From: Amylostereum areolatum
Taxonomy: Eukaryota > Basidiomycota > Agaricomycetes > Russulales > Stereaceae
Reading direction: 5' to 3'
NCBI GenBank assembly: GCA_012932865.1
Contig: SAXG01000022.1
Coordinates: forward strand, 620,001 to 684,000
DNA: 64,000 nucleotides
In this document: piece by piece, positions 21,780-33,733 of the stretch
Position numbering within the stretch: the stretch's first letter is position 1
How the letters are laid out: every line of letters begins with the position of its first letter
The notes under the pieces: generated by a model
Told to the model about the DNA's origin: nothing
The model's database searches: none
The model's input: the letters and a program-made list of their open reading frames with translations, nothing else
Position numbers and translations under genes: made by a program

Positions 21780-23150
21780 ATGGACAGTGACCAGCAGCAA
21801 GAGGATTGGGCTAACAGCCGCAAGAACCGTCTCCCCTCCTTCACCGAGGTCCTTTCGCGCCGCACGCGTCCGCCTGTCGACCTCTTCATGTTTTAGTACG
21901 TGATCTACGATTATTGTCCACAGCCTTTGCCGCTAACTCCATTTCGTCTCTCCCAGTCTTTTCCTGCAGCGCGAGGGAAATGAAGACATCCTCGACTTTT
22001 GGCTCGACGTCCAGCAGCACGAAAACCTCTGCCGTGCGTACTTTAAGGATGTGCGCAAATCGGGTCGTACCATCAAGGAGGACTGGCCGCAATATTGGGA
22101 CTATGCCCGTCGACGCGGGTCCATCTATGGCACGATCGTGGGCATGAACCCTACCGCGGTAGGAACCAAACGTAGCACCGCAAGCACGGGCGAATTGCTC
22201 AGCGACCAGGAGAAGAATGCTCTTGCGAACGCGGGCGAGGTCGGCATGCGCTCTACTAGCCCTCGTTCCCCCTCTCCCGGCGTCGACCCCAGGCTTCTGG
22301 CGTCCACGTCTCCCGCCACCGCCGTTGGCAGCGAATGGGGACACGAAGCCCCGCCACGCTCGTCCACACCGTTCTCGCTCTCTCGCCATACCCCCACCCT
22401 CTTCAACCGCCGCGTTTCCCGCGCACCGACCGTCATTCCACGCTCTGCCGCTATCTCCCGCCTGGACCTCGTTGCGTCCGCAGAGCGCATCTTCCTCCGA
22501 TACCTTTCCCCCGCCGGTGGGACGCCCGGCGCGGAGAACCACGAGATATACCTCCCACCCGCCCTTCGCATACACTCCTTCCCGCTCAACAGCGCGCACG
22601 AGCCCCGCGCTCAGTCGGATCTCAGTCTGCTAGCCCAAGTGCCGGACATGTTCCACGCACAGAAGGAGTACTGCTTTAGGGCGATGGAACAGGACGCGTT
22701 CCCGCGCTTCTTGAGATCGAAGGCCTTTGGGAATCTCACGCCTTTATCGGCGCTGGTGCGCTTGGTAGCAGGCCTCATCATCTTGTGGATCGGCCTCGCG
22801 GTTGCATTTTCGTTGGTGTTTTTGGACGTGAATCCCAAGTCGAAGCGGTTCTTCGTGCGTGTAGTCCCCCCGTTCTCGCTTGGCCTGTCTAACTTTTCTT
22901 TCACCGGTTCCAGCTGTTCATCCCGTTCGCGTTCGCGATCTTGTTCCTCATTTCGCATCAGTACGAGCTCGACCCCATCCTGGTCTTCCTCGGCCAGTCG
23001 GAGACCACGCCCTTCCGCACCCTCACGATCCGCGAGCCCTACGTGAAGAAGCTCCTCCTCGGCCGCGCCATCTGGGTGACCATCCTCGTCTCCATCTGCG
23101 TCACAGCGTTGACACTCATCTTCTGGGCTGTCCCCGGCCACCGCCTATGA
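21780..23150 (+). CDS. RGS-domain membrane protein, RAX1-like
   Basis: The protein starts MDSDQQQEDWANSRKNRLPS and carries an RGS-type helical fold whose first part is LPSFTEVLSRRTRPPVDLF, then FLQREGNEDILDFWLDVQQH. A Ser/Pro-rich insert (about 22150-22440) and the second RGS half follow (AERIFLRYL, FPRFLRSKAF). Next come membrane helices VAGLIILWIGLAVAFSLVF, a second after an intron, and a third near the C-terminus (AIWVTILVSICVTALTLIF) ending PGHRL. This order matches Rax1-type proteins, which in yeast mark cell poles for bud-site selection. Two introns are clear. An in-frame upstream ATG exists, but MDSD has the better context. Confidence 0.82.
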
Positions 23151-23757
23151 GCTGTGAGTCGTGGGTCGTCGGCGGGTCGAGATGGTTTGGGGTCTGTCGT
23201 TGTTTATTCTTATTGCCGCTTTCTGGGACGCCGAATCGCACTCTAATCCCTTTAATGTCGCTCGTCGTATTCGTGTCCACCTGTTTTCTCCCACGTTATC
23301 GCGTTTCGTGCGTTTGGTTTCTCTATACCCGCCAGCATTGAGCTGCCCCCTCCACCCCGCCTGCCTATCGCCGCTCTTTACCGTAGTTTCCCTCTCCCGC
23401 CTCGCCTCGCCTCGCGTTACGGTTAACGTCCTTCACAACAGACTCTTCCTTCTCATTTTCGGGTGTCGTCGGTGTGAGATAGAATGCGTTCATGCCGCTA
23501 TCTACGTGTGTTTACTTGGTGTGTTGATATGACATGACAAAAAATGAACGCGATGTTGAGATTGAGAGCGCGCATTGGAAAGCCCGGACGGCGGACATGT
23601 GATTGGAGTCGCCAGTCGCATGACGCGCCGAGTTCAAAGTTTCGAACCACTTCATTTCGCGTTCACGTCCCACTCACACCTTCACGCGTCCCCAACCTTC
23701 TCAAGTTTCAACCCGATCCGCTGTCCATCTAATCAGACCACACACCCGAAGATAAAC
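23151..23757. other. Intergenic region between RAX1-like and PEX19 genes
   Basis: About 600 bases of 3' untranslated and promoter sequence; pyrimidine-rich stretches at 23340-23420. No gene seen. Confidence 0.4.
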
Positions 23758-24921
23758 ATGTCGAGTGCCGGAAAGCAGAAAGCACGCGTGGACGAAGATG
23801 TGGACGATCTCGATGGTAAGGCAATATCCCCGCATCCCGCCAGCCCGCCCACTCACCCGCCCCGCAGACATCCTCGACGACTTCAATGCTCCTCCACCGC
23901 TCCCCAAGCCTGCACCTGCAGCCTCCTCCGCCACATCCAGCACCCCTTCCAAACCCACCGCGCCTCAACCCGAAGACGACGCATTGGACGCGGACTTCGC
24001 GCAGGAGTTTGCCCGGCAGATGGAAGATGTCCTCCGGGAGCTCGGGGGGGACACCGGCCCGCCACCTGCACCTGGTACAGAGGACAGCGCGGACGAGGAG
24101 CGCAGGAGGCAGGAGGCGTTAAAAAAGGCGTGGGAGGCAATGCTGATCGAGGGGATGGACGGCGCGTCGGGGGCGAGTGCGGGTGGGAGCACGGGCCCGG
24201 AGACGAAGGGCCAGGCCGCGGCGGAAGACGCGTTCCAGAAGAACATACGCGAGGCGATGGAGAGGTTGAAGCAGAGCGATGCGAATTCGCAGGTATTTCC
24301 TTCGAACCAGGATACAGTTCGGCGGCTGACGATGACCGGCTGCGTCCAGGCGAATGCGGCGTCCGGCGACGACGAGCTCGAGAAGCTCTTAGCGCAACTG
24401 GGAGACGTGGGCGCGGATGAAGGGGAGCTTGGCGGAATTTTGGAGGGTATGATGGGGCAGCTGATGAGCAAGGATGTTTTGTACGAGCCATTGAAGGAAC
24501 TTCACGACAAGGTACATCCCGCTCGTCCTTCGGCGGTACTTTTTCTATGCTCACGTGTGGGGGTACTCTGCGCGATCCAGTTCCCCGAATATCTCAAGGT
24601 TAACGAGGGCAAGTTGAATGTCGAAGACAAAACGCGGTACGCTGCCCAGCAGAAGTACATCACGCAGATCGTCGCGATCTTCGAGGACCCAGCCTACAGC
24701 GACGACAACGCGGAAAGGGGCGCGGAGGTAGTCGCACTCATGAGCGAAGTTCGTCTTTTCCGCTTGTCTTCGTTTCCCCGCCTTTTGCTGAGTGCAATCT
24801 GGTCCGACAGATGCAGACACACGGCACCCCTCCAGCAGAGCTCATGGGCCCGCTTCCTCCAGGTCTTAGCCTAGGCGCAGACGGCATGCCCAAGCTACCG
24901 GAGGACTGCATCATCGCTTGA
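23758..24921 (+). CDS. PEX19: Peroxisomal membrane protein import receptor Pex19
   Basis: A cytosolic chaperone and receptor that binds newly made peroxisomal membrane proteins and docks on Pex3. The N-terminal acidic segment (VDEDVDDLD, then DILDDFNAPPPLPKP) is the Pex3-binding type. The middle part contains FAQEFARQMEDVLRELGG and LKKAWEAMLIEGMDG. The C-terminal helical domain has ILEGMMGQLMSKDVLYEPL and VEDKTRYAAQQKYITQIVA. The protein ends KLPEDCIIA, so the last four residues C-I-I-A form a CaaX farnesylation box, a hallmark of Pex19. Five short introns fit. Length about 300 residues, as in other fungi. No lesion seen. Confidence 0.92.
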
Positions 24922-25305
24922 GACAACGCGTTCATGTCAGGCCGGACTTATGTCTCACTTGACGTCGGAATCGTGGGTGTTGTGTTTTATACCGGTGTGT
25001 GTGGCCGCGTTGCACTTGAGTACATGATATACCATTTCGCAGGAAGAACGCAGTGTATTATTGCCGTGTTGTATTAATGGAATAGATTTATCTGGCGCAG
25101 GCCTCGAAGGTCCAAGAAAGAGAACAGGGCATTCAAGAACGGGCTACATATTTCAGCGAAGACTGGAACGAAACCCTAGGCCTCCTTTCAAGGTCGAATG
25201 GGGTGGCCGGTCCAAATCAATATCCCAGTGTTTAAGACAGTCTGCGCCCCAGAATGACCCAAGACCCTCCCCTCTTCTCCCCTCCTTACTTATCCCTTAC
25301 CCATC
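24922..25305. other. Intergenic region
   Basis: About 380 bases between PEX19 and the orphan single-exon gene; no motif recognised. Confidence 0.4.
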
Positions 25306-26274
25306 ATGCTTCGCAACCTCTCCCGTACCAAGTTCCCCTTTACTCCAGTCCGTCGCCTCTTCACAGATGCCCTCCGCCAACCCCCTGCCCTTGGCAAGCG
25401 CGTGCGGGACCCCAGGGAAGACGATTTCCTGGACGGACTGCCTCCCTGTCCCTCTCCTGGCTTCCAGAAAGACAGCCCCCTCCGCGCGAACAAGTACAGC
25501 ATTGCTCTCCTCAACGAGGTCGCGGGAGACGACGCCGTGGTAGTCAGCGCGCTCGACATCGCCCCGTTCTGCTGTCATGCAGACCTGTGTATGATGCCCC
25601 GGGACGCGCTCGAGGGCGTGGCGCGGGCCCTCAACAACCGCCTTCCGGCCGCTCTGCAGATAGACCTGTCGCCGGGGCGGCAGGATACCTACATTCGCAA
25701 CGCTATCGAACTCCTCGTAGGCCTCCGTACAGCAGGAACCCTCACCCCTCCACCCACTCCACCCCTCCCGCGTCGCGCTCAAGTGCCGTTGGAACCCGTG
25801 TCTCCGCTCGCCAGAAGGAGTCGACTTCGTTCATCTGGGACCCCGCTTGGCACTCCGTTACGTGCTGTTCGCGAAGAACCCCTTCAGGCCTCATCGGGTC
25901 GTGACGTTAGGATGGCAGACACGGTCCCTCCCCCATCCAAAAAACGCAAGTCCGAGGCTGTAGACGAGCATGAGTTCTTCCGTGCGCCTCCTCCTCTGCG
26001 TCGTTCCCTTACAAGCGCAGGACGAGACGAATCCGAGCCGCCCATCGCGAAACGCGTGCGACGCACCCTAAGCCTCGGCCCAGCCAAGGAGAAGACAAGC
26101 GGTACAGGAGGAGTCGTTCGTCAGCGTAAACAGTACAGACCTCGCGGGGGTGTGGGACACAAGACGACACTCAAAGAAAAAGCGGCAGCGGAGAAGGCGG
26201 CGGATGAGCTGGCAAGCGTGTTGGGAGGACTGTCTCTGTCTCCGTCCCGGTCGGCGATGGATATAAGCCCATGA
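25306..26274 (+). CDS. Hypothetical basic, Pro/Ser-rich protein (single exon)
   Basis: A 322-residue open frame starting MLRNLSRTKFPFTPVRRLF, which could be a mitochondrial presequence. The first 150 residues look folded (NKYSIALLNEVAGDDAVVVS, IAPFCCHADLCMMPRDALEG). The remainder is low-complexity and basic with possible nuclear signals (PSKKRKSE, AKRVRRTLSLG). The C-terminal segment RKQYRPRGGVGHKTTLKEKA resembles the basic tails of nucleic-acid-binding proteins. No family was recognised. Codon use and GC content match neighbouring genes and the start has an ordinary context, so it is probably a real gene of unknown function. Confidence 0.6.
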   Translation: MLRNLSRTKFPFTPVRRLFTDALRQPPALGKRVRDPREDDFLDGLPPCPSPGFQKDSPLRANKYSIALLNEVAGDDAVVVSALDIAPFCCHADLCMMPRDALEGVARALNNRLPAALQIDLSPGRQDTYIRNAIELLVGLRTAGTLTPPPTPPLPRRAQVPLEPVSPLARRSRLRSSGTPLGTPLRAVREEPLQASSGRDVRMADTVPPPSKKRKSEAVDEHEFFRAPPPLRRSLTSAGRDESEPPIAKRVRRTLSLGPAKEKTSGTGGVVRQRKQYRPRGGVGHKTTLKEKAAAEKAADELASVLGGLSLSPSRSAMDISP

Positions 26275-26718
26275 ACGTGGAACTGGCTTGCTTGTATTCT
26301 AGGCTCAAGTTCTTTTGTTATGGAATGTGGACTGCTCGACTCTGAGGCTTGTTCTATGACTTTCTGGGCTAAGAGGAACTCGACTTCAGGGTGGCCTACG
26401 ACGCGACTGCGATACGGTACCCAAGGCCCCACACCGAAGCCATGTCTACATAGAACTTTGAGTCATGCCATTGTGCCGCCTATACCCCAACGATTCAATT
26501 GCTATGGCGTCATCGCCCACGCACAGATCCCCAACGCTTCCGAGCCATTAGCTTCGAGGAACACTGTCTATGATGTAGTCGTGACGTTGACGGTGGTGCT
26601 TAACGTCGTAGACTCGTATAAGTACTCGGGCTCGGCGTGGCACCGACTTCTCATATCGACAGCGGCTGCCGCAGAACCAACCAGAACCAAGTTCTTTGTA
26701 TCAATCCATAGTACGAAC
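26275..26718. other. Intergenic region
   Basis: About 440 bases; no gene or repeat recognised apart from presumed 3' and promoter sequence. Confidence 0.4.
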
Positions 26719-27209
26719 ATGTCGCAAAAATTCAGTACGTGAACCACCTATCCTCACGAACGACACCCATTAACATATGTTTTGTAATCCAGCTTCCGGA
26801 ACGGAGCTTCGTGCTGAAGAGCACTTGCCGCGTACACAAGGTTCACAGCTCCCCCTTGGCCAGAATGTCCGCGAAATCATCCCTCCTGGTGCGTCGTTCA
26901 AATCGAGTCCCGTTCGATAGTCTCGCGCTGATCTTAAATGATTCAGCACAACAACCGACCCCTTCTGACGAGCCACAACTTGGCTTGTCGCCCATCGGCA
27001 CGCCTGTTGTCGACCCCAATGTTTCTGCACCTCCCCCCAAAGCTTCGGACACTCTGACTGGTCCTACGTCTGCCGAACTTCATACAGGACTCGGACACCC
27101 AGGCTCGGGGATGACGAGCCACGAAGTCAGGCATGACGGAAAGGCCCATCGCAAACGGGAGGGTGGAAACGTCCAACAGTATGGTCCTCAGGGAGGAACG
27201 ACGGCCTGA
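26719..27209 (+). CDS. Small conserved-looking fungal protein, unknown function
   Basis: Three exons give about 125 residues: MSQKFT, then SGTELRAEEHLPRTQGSQ, then a long third exon. Introns begin GTACGTGAAC after 26732 and GTGCGTCG near 26891. The C-terminal half has a repeated style, AELHTGLGHPGSGMTSHEVR followed by HDGKAHRKREGGNVQQYG, rich in Gly, His and charged residues and without hydrophobic core segments. It is therefore probably disordered and soluble. Similar Gly/His/Lys small proteins occur in many fungi, as far as I recall, but no function is known to me. TGA at 27209. Confidence 0.6.
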
Positions 27210-27489
27210 AGGCCGGGGATTTGCTAGGATTTGTTAAACTTATGACTTTTCGGATATTGTAATGACCTCGAAACAGTTCCTCGCATAACATAACAGATAT
27301 CGCGTGGAGACCGTATGCGACACATGGAAATACGGCTGCATACGTTCAGTGCATGGAAAGACCTTGGTATCGTCCAGGACAGAAGTCTTCAGTCTTACAA
27401 CTAAGTACGGTGGCCAACTAACGAGGCCCGATGCTCAGCATTCGTACTATGGAAGTACCGTATAGTGTACATACCTTAACGACCTACAC

Positions 27490-30400
27490 TCAGGCTTGAA
27501 CGTGATCTGAGGCCACAGATCCGGGAGTGTCGGAACGAGCGCGGTCGCGTGCAGCGGTGACGGTATCCCGGAGAGATTCCATGTAGATCACCCAAAGAGA
27601 TCTGTCGTTTTCAGTGCCAGACGCTGGAAGGGTTGGAAATTTGGTGAGGAACTTCGACGTAATCTCGTTGACGGAATCGAATTGTGGATGGAAGGGCGAA
27701 GGGCGCGGGCCACTCCCCATTATCAATCGTGCGAGGATGGTGACCACCAACGCGGTTGCATCGATAAGACGCATTTGAGCAGAGGGTGGCCAACTTGCAA
27801 ACTTGTCGTGAAGCAGTAGCCTTGCCACGGAAACAAGGTCTACTTTGTTGGCATTGACCCGTTTCTTGCCTTCGGCTTGAAGGGAGAAGTCGTCAGCGGT
27901 CAATCAGGATCCGAAGGAGGATGTGGGCTTACAGGTGTCACTGAGTTTGTAAAGATGCCACAGGGCGCGTTCCAAGGTTCGAAGCTCTACGCCATCCTGG
28001 TCGACTGTCAAGTCCGACTCGTCTTGGGAGAGCGGAAGTGAACGCCGTTCAGGACTAAGAGCGTCGATGACGTTTTCCACGAGGTCTCCAAGGTCGTTTG
28101 GGACGGTCGCATCGCGGTCGTTCGGAGGCAAATCACGGATACGGCACATGACTTTGAGGATGTGTATGCTTGAATCGTACAGCTCGGGGTACGCCTTCCC
28201 AGCCTGGTGTAAGGCATTCCGCTTTGCCTTGGGAAGACCATAATACCAATCCACGCAACGGTTCCGGATTTCCGCTAGGGGCGAAGCGTCATCAATAAAC
28301 GAGATCATCGGTCTAAATAGTTGCTCACGTCTGTAGAGTAGGTGGGAGAAGACCGCGAGACATCGCCGATGTATAACCTCTTGGTTGGTCCTGCAGAGCA
28401 GTTGGTGGAGAGCGGGGAAAATGGCGTCGGCACGATCTAACCACGCCTTCTGATTCGGGTCGGCGTTAGACGATGAAACCACTGTATCAGCGAAAGTCAT
28501 GAGTGAACATAAACGACGACCGTAACATCCGTAAATATACGAACCAAAGTAAACGACCTGAGAAAGTGTTGCTGCGATGGCGCATTGCACTTGGGCAAGT
28601 GCATCGGAATCTGACAGTTGGGTAGACTCGTCGTCTGTTGGATGTGGGAGGTAGGTGGCCAGTTTTTCGTAGTTTTGATTCTCAGAAAGTGCTTCGCAGC
28701 CATCATCTAAAAGCATCGCAGGATTGTCAGCTATGGTTGGGATAGTCGAGTGAAGAACCGACGACTGACTGGACACCGCGACGATTCTCAGAGCTTCGCT
28801 GACTTTCTTACGGTCATCGTCATTCTTCTCCTTGTCAACCAACCGTCCAACCAGCAGATTGATGCGATCCCCGTCCAGCCATTCCAGTTCGTATGAAGCC
28901 GGAAACGTCATCCTGAAGGAATACTCGGAGGGGCCTTGTCCACGGTTCTTTCCTCCAATGCCCAGAGCGTGTCTGATTTCAACAGTTACGTGGGTCATCT
29001 GGCCACTCAGGATCTTCCGGTCCCGGAAACGATGTAAAAAGCTAAATCTGGTCAACGACGAGCCTGGTGAATATAAGAGTGAAAACATACCGAACACGTC
29101 TACTCTCCCATGTTTGCTCGTTATAGTCGGACCATTTCACTGGGATCACATAGTCCAAGAGGGACCAAAGAATGCCCTTCGGTGGACTTGGGGGGTTGAA
29201 AAGGTAGTTCGGCAAGGGCTCCCAGCGCCCTGACACGGGTTCAATGAATTTGAGTCCTGCAGCGGAAGCTTCACGCATCATCCAATCGAGGCTGATAGAT
29301 GGTCGTTCCAGATCTGCGTTGTCTTCGTTTCCGCCACCACTGAAAAGGGAGAGCGTTAAGCGACTCGTCCACGATAGCCATACTGACAAGCGAAACTCAC
29401 ACATCACTATGTCTGCCAGTAAACCATACCTCCTTGATTCGAGGACATGGACCAGTGCGATATTCCATGTGCTGTTTCTCTCTCTCTTCACATAATCGCT
29501 GTGCACGCTTCTCTTGCGTGACTCCTGCCTTGTCGAGCTCCTCGATTAATTTAGCCCTGCGCTCGGATTGGGACCATTCATCCACGAATTCCGGGATGAA
29601 CTTGACCCTGCGCTCATCGAGCGCTAACGTATGACGATAATAATCCACGTTGGGTGAGAATTTGGTGGACGGAAGTTCTATGTTCTTGAAGATCCCGACA
29701 GACGAGATGCAGTCCCTGGGGGTATTAAAAAGTCAGCCCCAGGCGCAGTGTTGAGAATCAGTGCTGTACCATATTCCCATGAAATGTATGCGTATATCGT
29801 CCCGTCTGGAAAATGCACGTCGAAATGTCGAACAGTAGTTTATTGTCGACTTCTTGGCATATATCTCGTACGCGCTAGATCGGCGGCCTTCGGTAAGACG
29901 TCTGCTTGTATACGGCAAATAAGGGGAAGCACGTACAAAGGTATTTGTTCGGTGTTTCCGCGAAATATCAAGCCGACCTTCCCGAACCATTAGACAGCAG
30001 GTATGCACTCCTACGATGCATGCACTTACTTCGTTGATCATTCCTGCTAAGGCGCGAACCTGATATGCTCCTCGAGAGAACCCTATTTGCACATGTCAGA
30101 ACCGTGGAGCGAACTGGGACTAGAACTACAGCAGCCTCACTCACCAAAGAGATAAATCCGGTCACCAGGATGGTGGTTGTCGGAAAGCCAATGGTACGCC
30201 CGTTGAACAATCTCTTGAAAATGCCTGCGTGGGGAAGTCAAGCAATCTGTCGAGTCGACGGAGAGCTTGGAATACCAAGCAAAAGCCATGTCGCGAACAG
30301 ATTTGAACAGCGTCACGAGATACTTTGTCGGGGATTTGATCGTGTCATCTGCGGCATAGGTGCCGATTCCGCTGTTGTAGTAGGTGAGCTGTTCGAAATA

Positions 30401-30781
30401 TTGACCGCAGTGCGAACAGTCCGGGGTTTCCCTGATGGCAGGCTCCTCGTCTTCCGCGAATGGTGGATGCGCTGTTGTCTCGTATCTCGTGCCATACTTT
30501 CGGATGTACTGGTATAACTGGACGATCATAGTGTTCTACACGAGCGTCACATCAGCCGGGAGTACCTCAGACAGGGTGCAACATACCTTCAATCCGAATT
30601 TGTTGGAAGTGCCATCCAGACATATGACCAGGTTGCGAGAGCCCGGAATTCGCTTACAGAGGGGGCATAGCTTTACTGTATGAGAAGCATTGGTATCTGA
30701 CGGATTGTCCGTCGAGCCAGACGATTCGCCGTGTTGGCGGAAGGCAGAGTCCGGAGGGATGCTGGTTCGCGGGGGATTCAT
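27490..30781 (-). CDS. DUF2235 (Tle1-like) alpha/beta hydrolase
   Basis: A multi-exon gene. The N-terminal linker MNPPRTSIPPDSAFRQHGES leads into the DUF2235 core SRNLVICLDGTSNKFG. The nucleophile elbow is GFSRGAYQVRALAG (Ser in G-x-S-R-G, formed across an intron), and the acid/His region is VWFTGRHSDVGGGNED. After the hydrolase core comes a C-terminal part of about 400 residues, mostly helical, with no recognisable domain. The core is related to bacterial type VI phospholipase effectors of the Tle1 group, and fungi carry many uncharacterised homologues. No signal peptide is visible, so it probably acts inside the cell. The start at 30781 is the first ATG; TGA lies at 27490-27492. Substrate unknown, lipid ester cleavage is inference. 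Confidence 0.85.
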
Positions 30782-30816
30782 GGCAAGTCAGGGTATGGAG
30801 CCAACGAAGCAAGGAG

Positions 30817-31085
30817 GCTGCATATAAGTGTTGGTGGAACGTCTTCGGGGTGCATGGTTGAATGTGTACGATTGAACCAGAAAGGCGACGCTGTATCCGT
30901 TTCTGCTTTGTGACACGCTGACTTGTTACACGACCCCTCCTCATGGGCTGCATATAAGTGTTGGTGGAACGTCTTCGTCTTCGGGGTGCATGGTTAAATG
31001 TGTACGATTGAACCGCAAAGGCGACACTGTATCCGTTTCTGCCACTTTGTGACACGCTGACTTGTTACACGACCCCTCCTCATGG
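30817..31085. repeat. Two-copy tandem repeat, about 129-140 bp units
   Basis: Unit 1 (30817-30945) and unit 2 (30946-31085) both start GCTGCATATAAGTGTTGGTG and end CGACCCCTCCTCATGG. They differ by a few substitutions, a 6 bp TCTTCG duplication and a 3-4 bp insertion in unit 2. They lie immediately upstream of the DUF2235 start codon, so the repeat may alter its promoter. Confidence 0.85.
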
Positions 31086-31236
31086 ACATGTCGCGCTGAG
31101 CGGGAAAGGAAGCTGCTACAAGTTGTGGAGCCGAGCATAATGCATATAACAACAAGAGTTCATCACCATACATGCAAGATAGGGGCATGAGGAGGCAGAA
31201 ATTGTGCCACACGGAATCCAACATTGACTGCTGGTA

Positions 31237-31497
31237 CTGTACCAATTGGAACGGTTCGTCTCGTCACGGTCACAGAGACCACTGAGACGAAATCTGCACT
31301 CTGTAACGTGTCACAAAGTTGTTTGACAAATCGTAATTCCGAGTTGAAGGTCACAACACGGAAAAAAAGGTCAAAAAAGGTCAAAATTTGCCAAAAATTG
31401 AACATTGTCACGTTCGCTAACCACACCTGACAAAGCCAAATTTTCGTCGCACCTGTCACAGTCACAAGTGGGTGACGAACCGATTCAATTGGTACAG
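31237..31497. mobile_element. 261 bp MITE, Tc1/mariner-like, TA target
   Basis: Inverted ends start CTGTACCAATTG and are flanked by TA on each side (31235-31236, 31498-31499). Inside the ends the similarity continues for about 25 bases with mismatches (GGTTCGTC). There is no coding capacity. Ends, size and TA duplication fit a non-autonomous Tc1/mariner-type element. Confidence 0.7.
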
Positions 31498-31499
31498 TA

Positions 31500-32187
31500 T
31501 GGTGTGCTACCCACCAGGTGATGCCTCACAGGGCTCTATTGTCGTCCGTGTATATGAACGCCTGGTGTAATTGAAGAGTTTGGTGGGCTCCACCGAAGAG
31601 CGCAGAGTAGAATTGTAGACCACCGTGACCTACACGCGTGGCGAGTGCCAAAGAAAAGAACGGGGATAACGATATGGCCTCGCCGCCTTCGATGCGTCGG
31701 GTGCATTTTTGTCCTGGTCAAGGCGTAGCAATGTCGACATTGTAGCGGACAAGGGAGAAAGCCGGAAGGTGCGAAATGGCTGGTAGACTAAGAGGATGGC
31801 GGTTCGACTTTGCATAATCGCTGCGTCAAAACCAGGCACAAGTGCCGCATTGCGACAATGGTCTGTCAATGGTTCGGCGACCTCGGTCTTCTCTTTTCCT
31901 CCTCCCCAATCGTTCCTCAGTCTCAGGCTACCTCTCATTCTGTGCCATGCTACGCTGCACATACTTAGTCACATAGTCTGCGTGCGGAGACCTTTTTGGC
32001 GCTTCGTCCTGTACTGCGGTTCTATTTACCATGCACAGTCACCCGGGACTTGCATCCGACTCCCAATGCGTCGAACTGCTGTATGTAAACGAAGGCTCGC
32101 GAGGCGCTCAAACCCAACAGCCCTCATCCTCGTCCACACCTCGCCGAAGTTTATAGGAACCCCCATCCTAAAGACGTTGTCTTCGCT
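31500..32187. other. Intergenic region upstream of the DUF7330 gene
   Basis: About 690 bases with no supported gene; presumed promoter sequence near the right end. Confidence 0.4.
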
Positions 32188-33125
32188 ATGATCGTCGCCG
32201 AAACCAATCCAGTCTCCTCGAAGAAAGATACCGCGGGTCCTGCCAACAGAGAGGAGTCGTCTGTCTTGGATTCGGATTCGGTGCGCATCGGTCGCTGGGA
32301 TATTACCCAAATCTCCGACTCATATGTGATCTAGCTTCCGCCCCCCTACTCTCCGCCATTCGACCAAAGCCAGCCAACCTCGAGCCACAGCCATGCGCCT
32401 TCCATCCAACCTCATGGGCCTCCTTCAGATTGTGTCGAAACTCCCAACATCCCCGCGGTTAACTTCCTCCTTGTGCGCGAGCGCGACCGCCCCATCCAAG
32501 GACGCTACCTCCTCGATCTCAGCGTCCCACCTCCTCCTCTGTCCGCCCGTTCGTCCGATTACAAACATCTAGGGCCCCACAACCTCCGTTTCGAGACGCG
32601 GGACGGGAAGATATCTCCGGAGATCTGGCTCGTAGCGGGTGGGCAAGCCACTCAGGCGCGCGTCAGCCTCGTGAGCAGGGACGGTGCTATAAATGCTGTC
32701 TTTGTATGTGCTAAGTTCCTATGCTTTTCCGGCTGGCATCACACCATTCAACACTGATACGGTTGTTGTAGCACACGCCCCCACCGTCCATCCCGCGCGC
32801 CCCTGTTCGCATCGTGCTCGAGAACCGCGATGGCACGACTACACTCGCCCTTCCGCGCTCGTTCCATGGTCTGCTCCGCCTGCAGACCCGCCATAGCCGC
32901 ATCGTGCTTTCCCCCGAACTCTCCGCGCTCGCTGCGACGCTCTCGATCAGCAAGGGCACGCACGCATACTTCGTGGGTGCCCGGGGTGGCACGGAGGACG
33001 AGGCGACCGTGGTGACGCGCGACGGGACGGTGAACGTGCGATTCGAGGACGAGCTTGCGGCAGGGGGTGTCTCGGATCGTGTGGGAGGAGGGGGCGTGCA
33101 TTGGATTGGATCGAGCAAACGTTGA
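32188..33125 (+). CDS. DUF7330-type protein
   Basis: Three exons (32188-32280, 32335-32703, 32772-33125) give about 270 residues. The N-terminus MIVAETNPVSSKKDTAGPAN is followed by a proline-rich segment LPPPYSPPFDQSQPTSS. Two beta-rich halves follow, with DYKHLGPHNLRFETRDGKIS and IWLVAGG...ARVSLVSRDGAINAVF in the first, and RIVLENRDGTTTLALPRSF and VVTRDGTVNVRFEDE in the second. The paired RDG...V-x-F repeats and PPPYS segment are characteristic of the fungal DUF7330 family. Function unknown; no signal peptide or membrane segment. The splice frame is clean throughout. Confidence 0.75.
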
Positions 33126-33733
33126 CAGGCAATTCGTTTTTCTACTTTCCAGTCCTGCACCTGATCTGTGTACATTCCTTAATGAACCATTATATATATG
33201 AGACGTGACCACGAAAGAACATGTGTGCGCTGCTGTGTATGAACGTGGGTGGATTCGAGTATGTTATCCCTGCACCGAGGAACATTGCAAGTGACGACGT
33301 CATCGTTCGCGTTGCTGGGGGAAGGCGGTGAGTTCGGTCGATTTCGCACCCTTGACGCAGCTGTCTGACTGAGCTCACCATATGGAAGTTTTCTAGGCCA
33401 TCCTCGCTATGTTCACATGAGCGATGTTCCACGCCCACGGTCCGCCACCGTGCAATTGCTGTACTATTTAGATCATCTTATCGATGACATCTGCGTATTT
33501 TCGTCCCCACTCGTTTATGTACAGGATCTTGCTTTGAACGGTGCTCACTCTAAGCATCAACTACTGAACAAGCATGCATTCGAAAAGCCTCCTGCAAACT
33601 GCTACTGATACACTCGACGCAATGTCTTCTTTGCTTTCTTTCCTTCCACCCCATAGTGATGAATAAAACACAAGCCGATGACGGACGATGCACCAACCAC
33701 GAACGCGGGACGATCTAATCTAAAGCCGAAGGC
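33126..33733. other. Convergent 3' region between DUF7330 and cyclophilin genes
   Basis: About 610 bases between two converging 3' ends, no gene seen. Confidence 0.4.

Noticed and set aside
30817..31085. CRISPR-like repeat
   Set aside because: Only two long adjacent units without spacers, in a eukaryotic genome.
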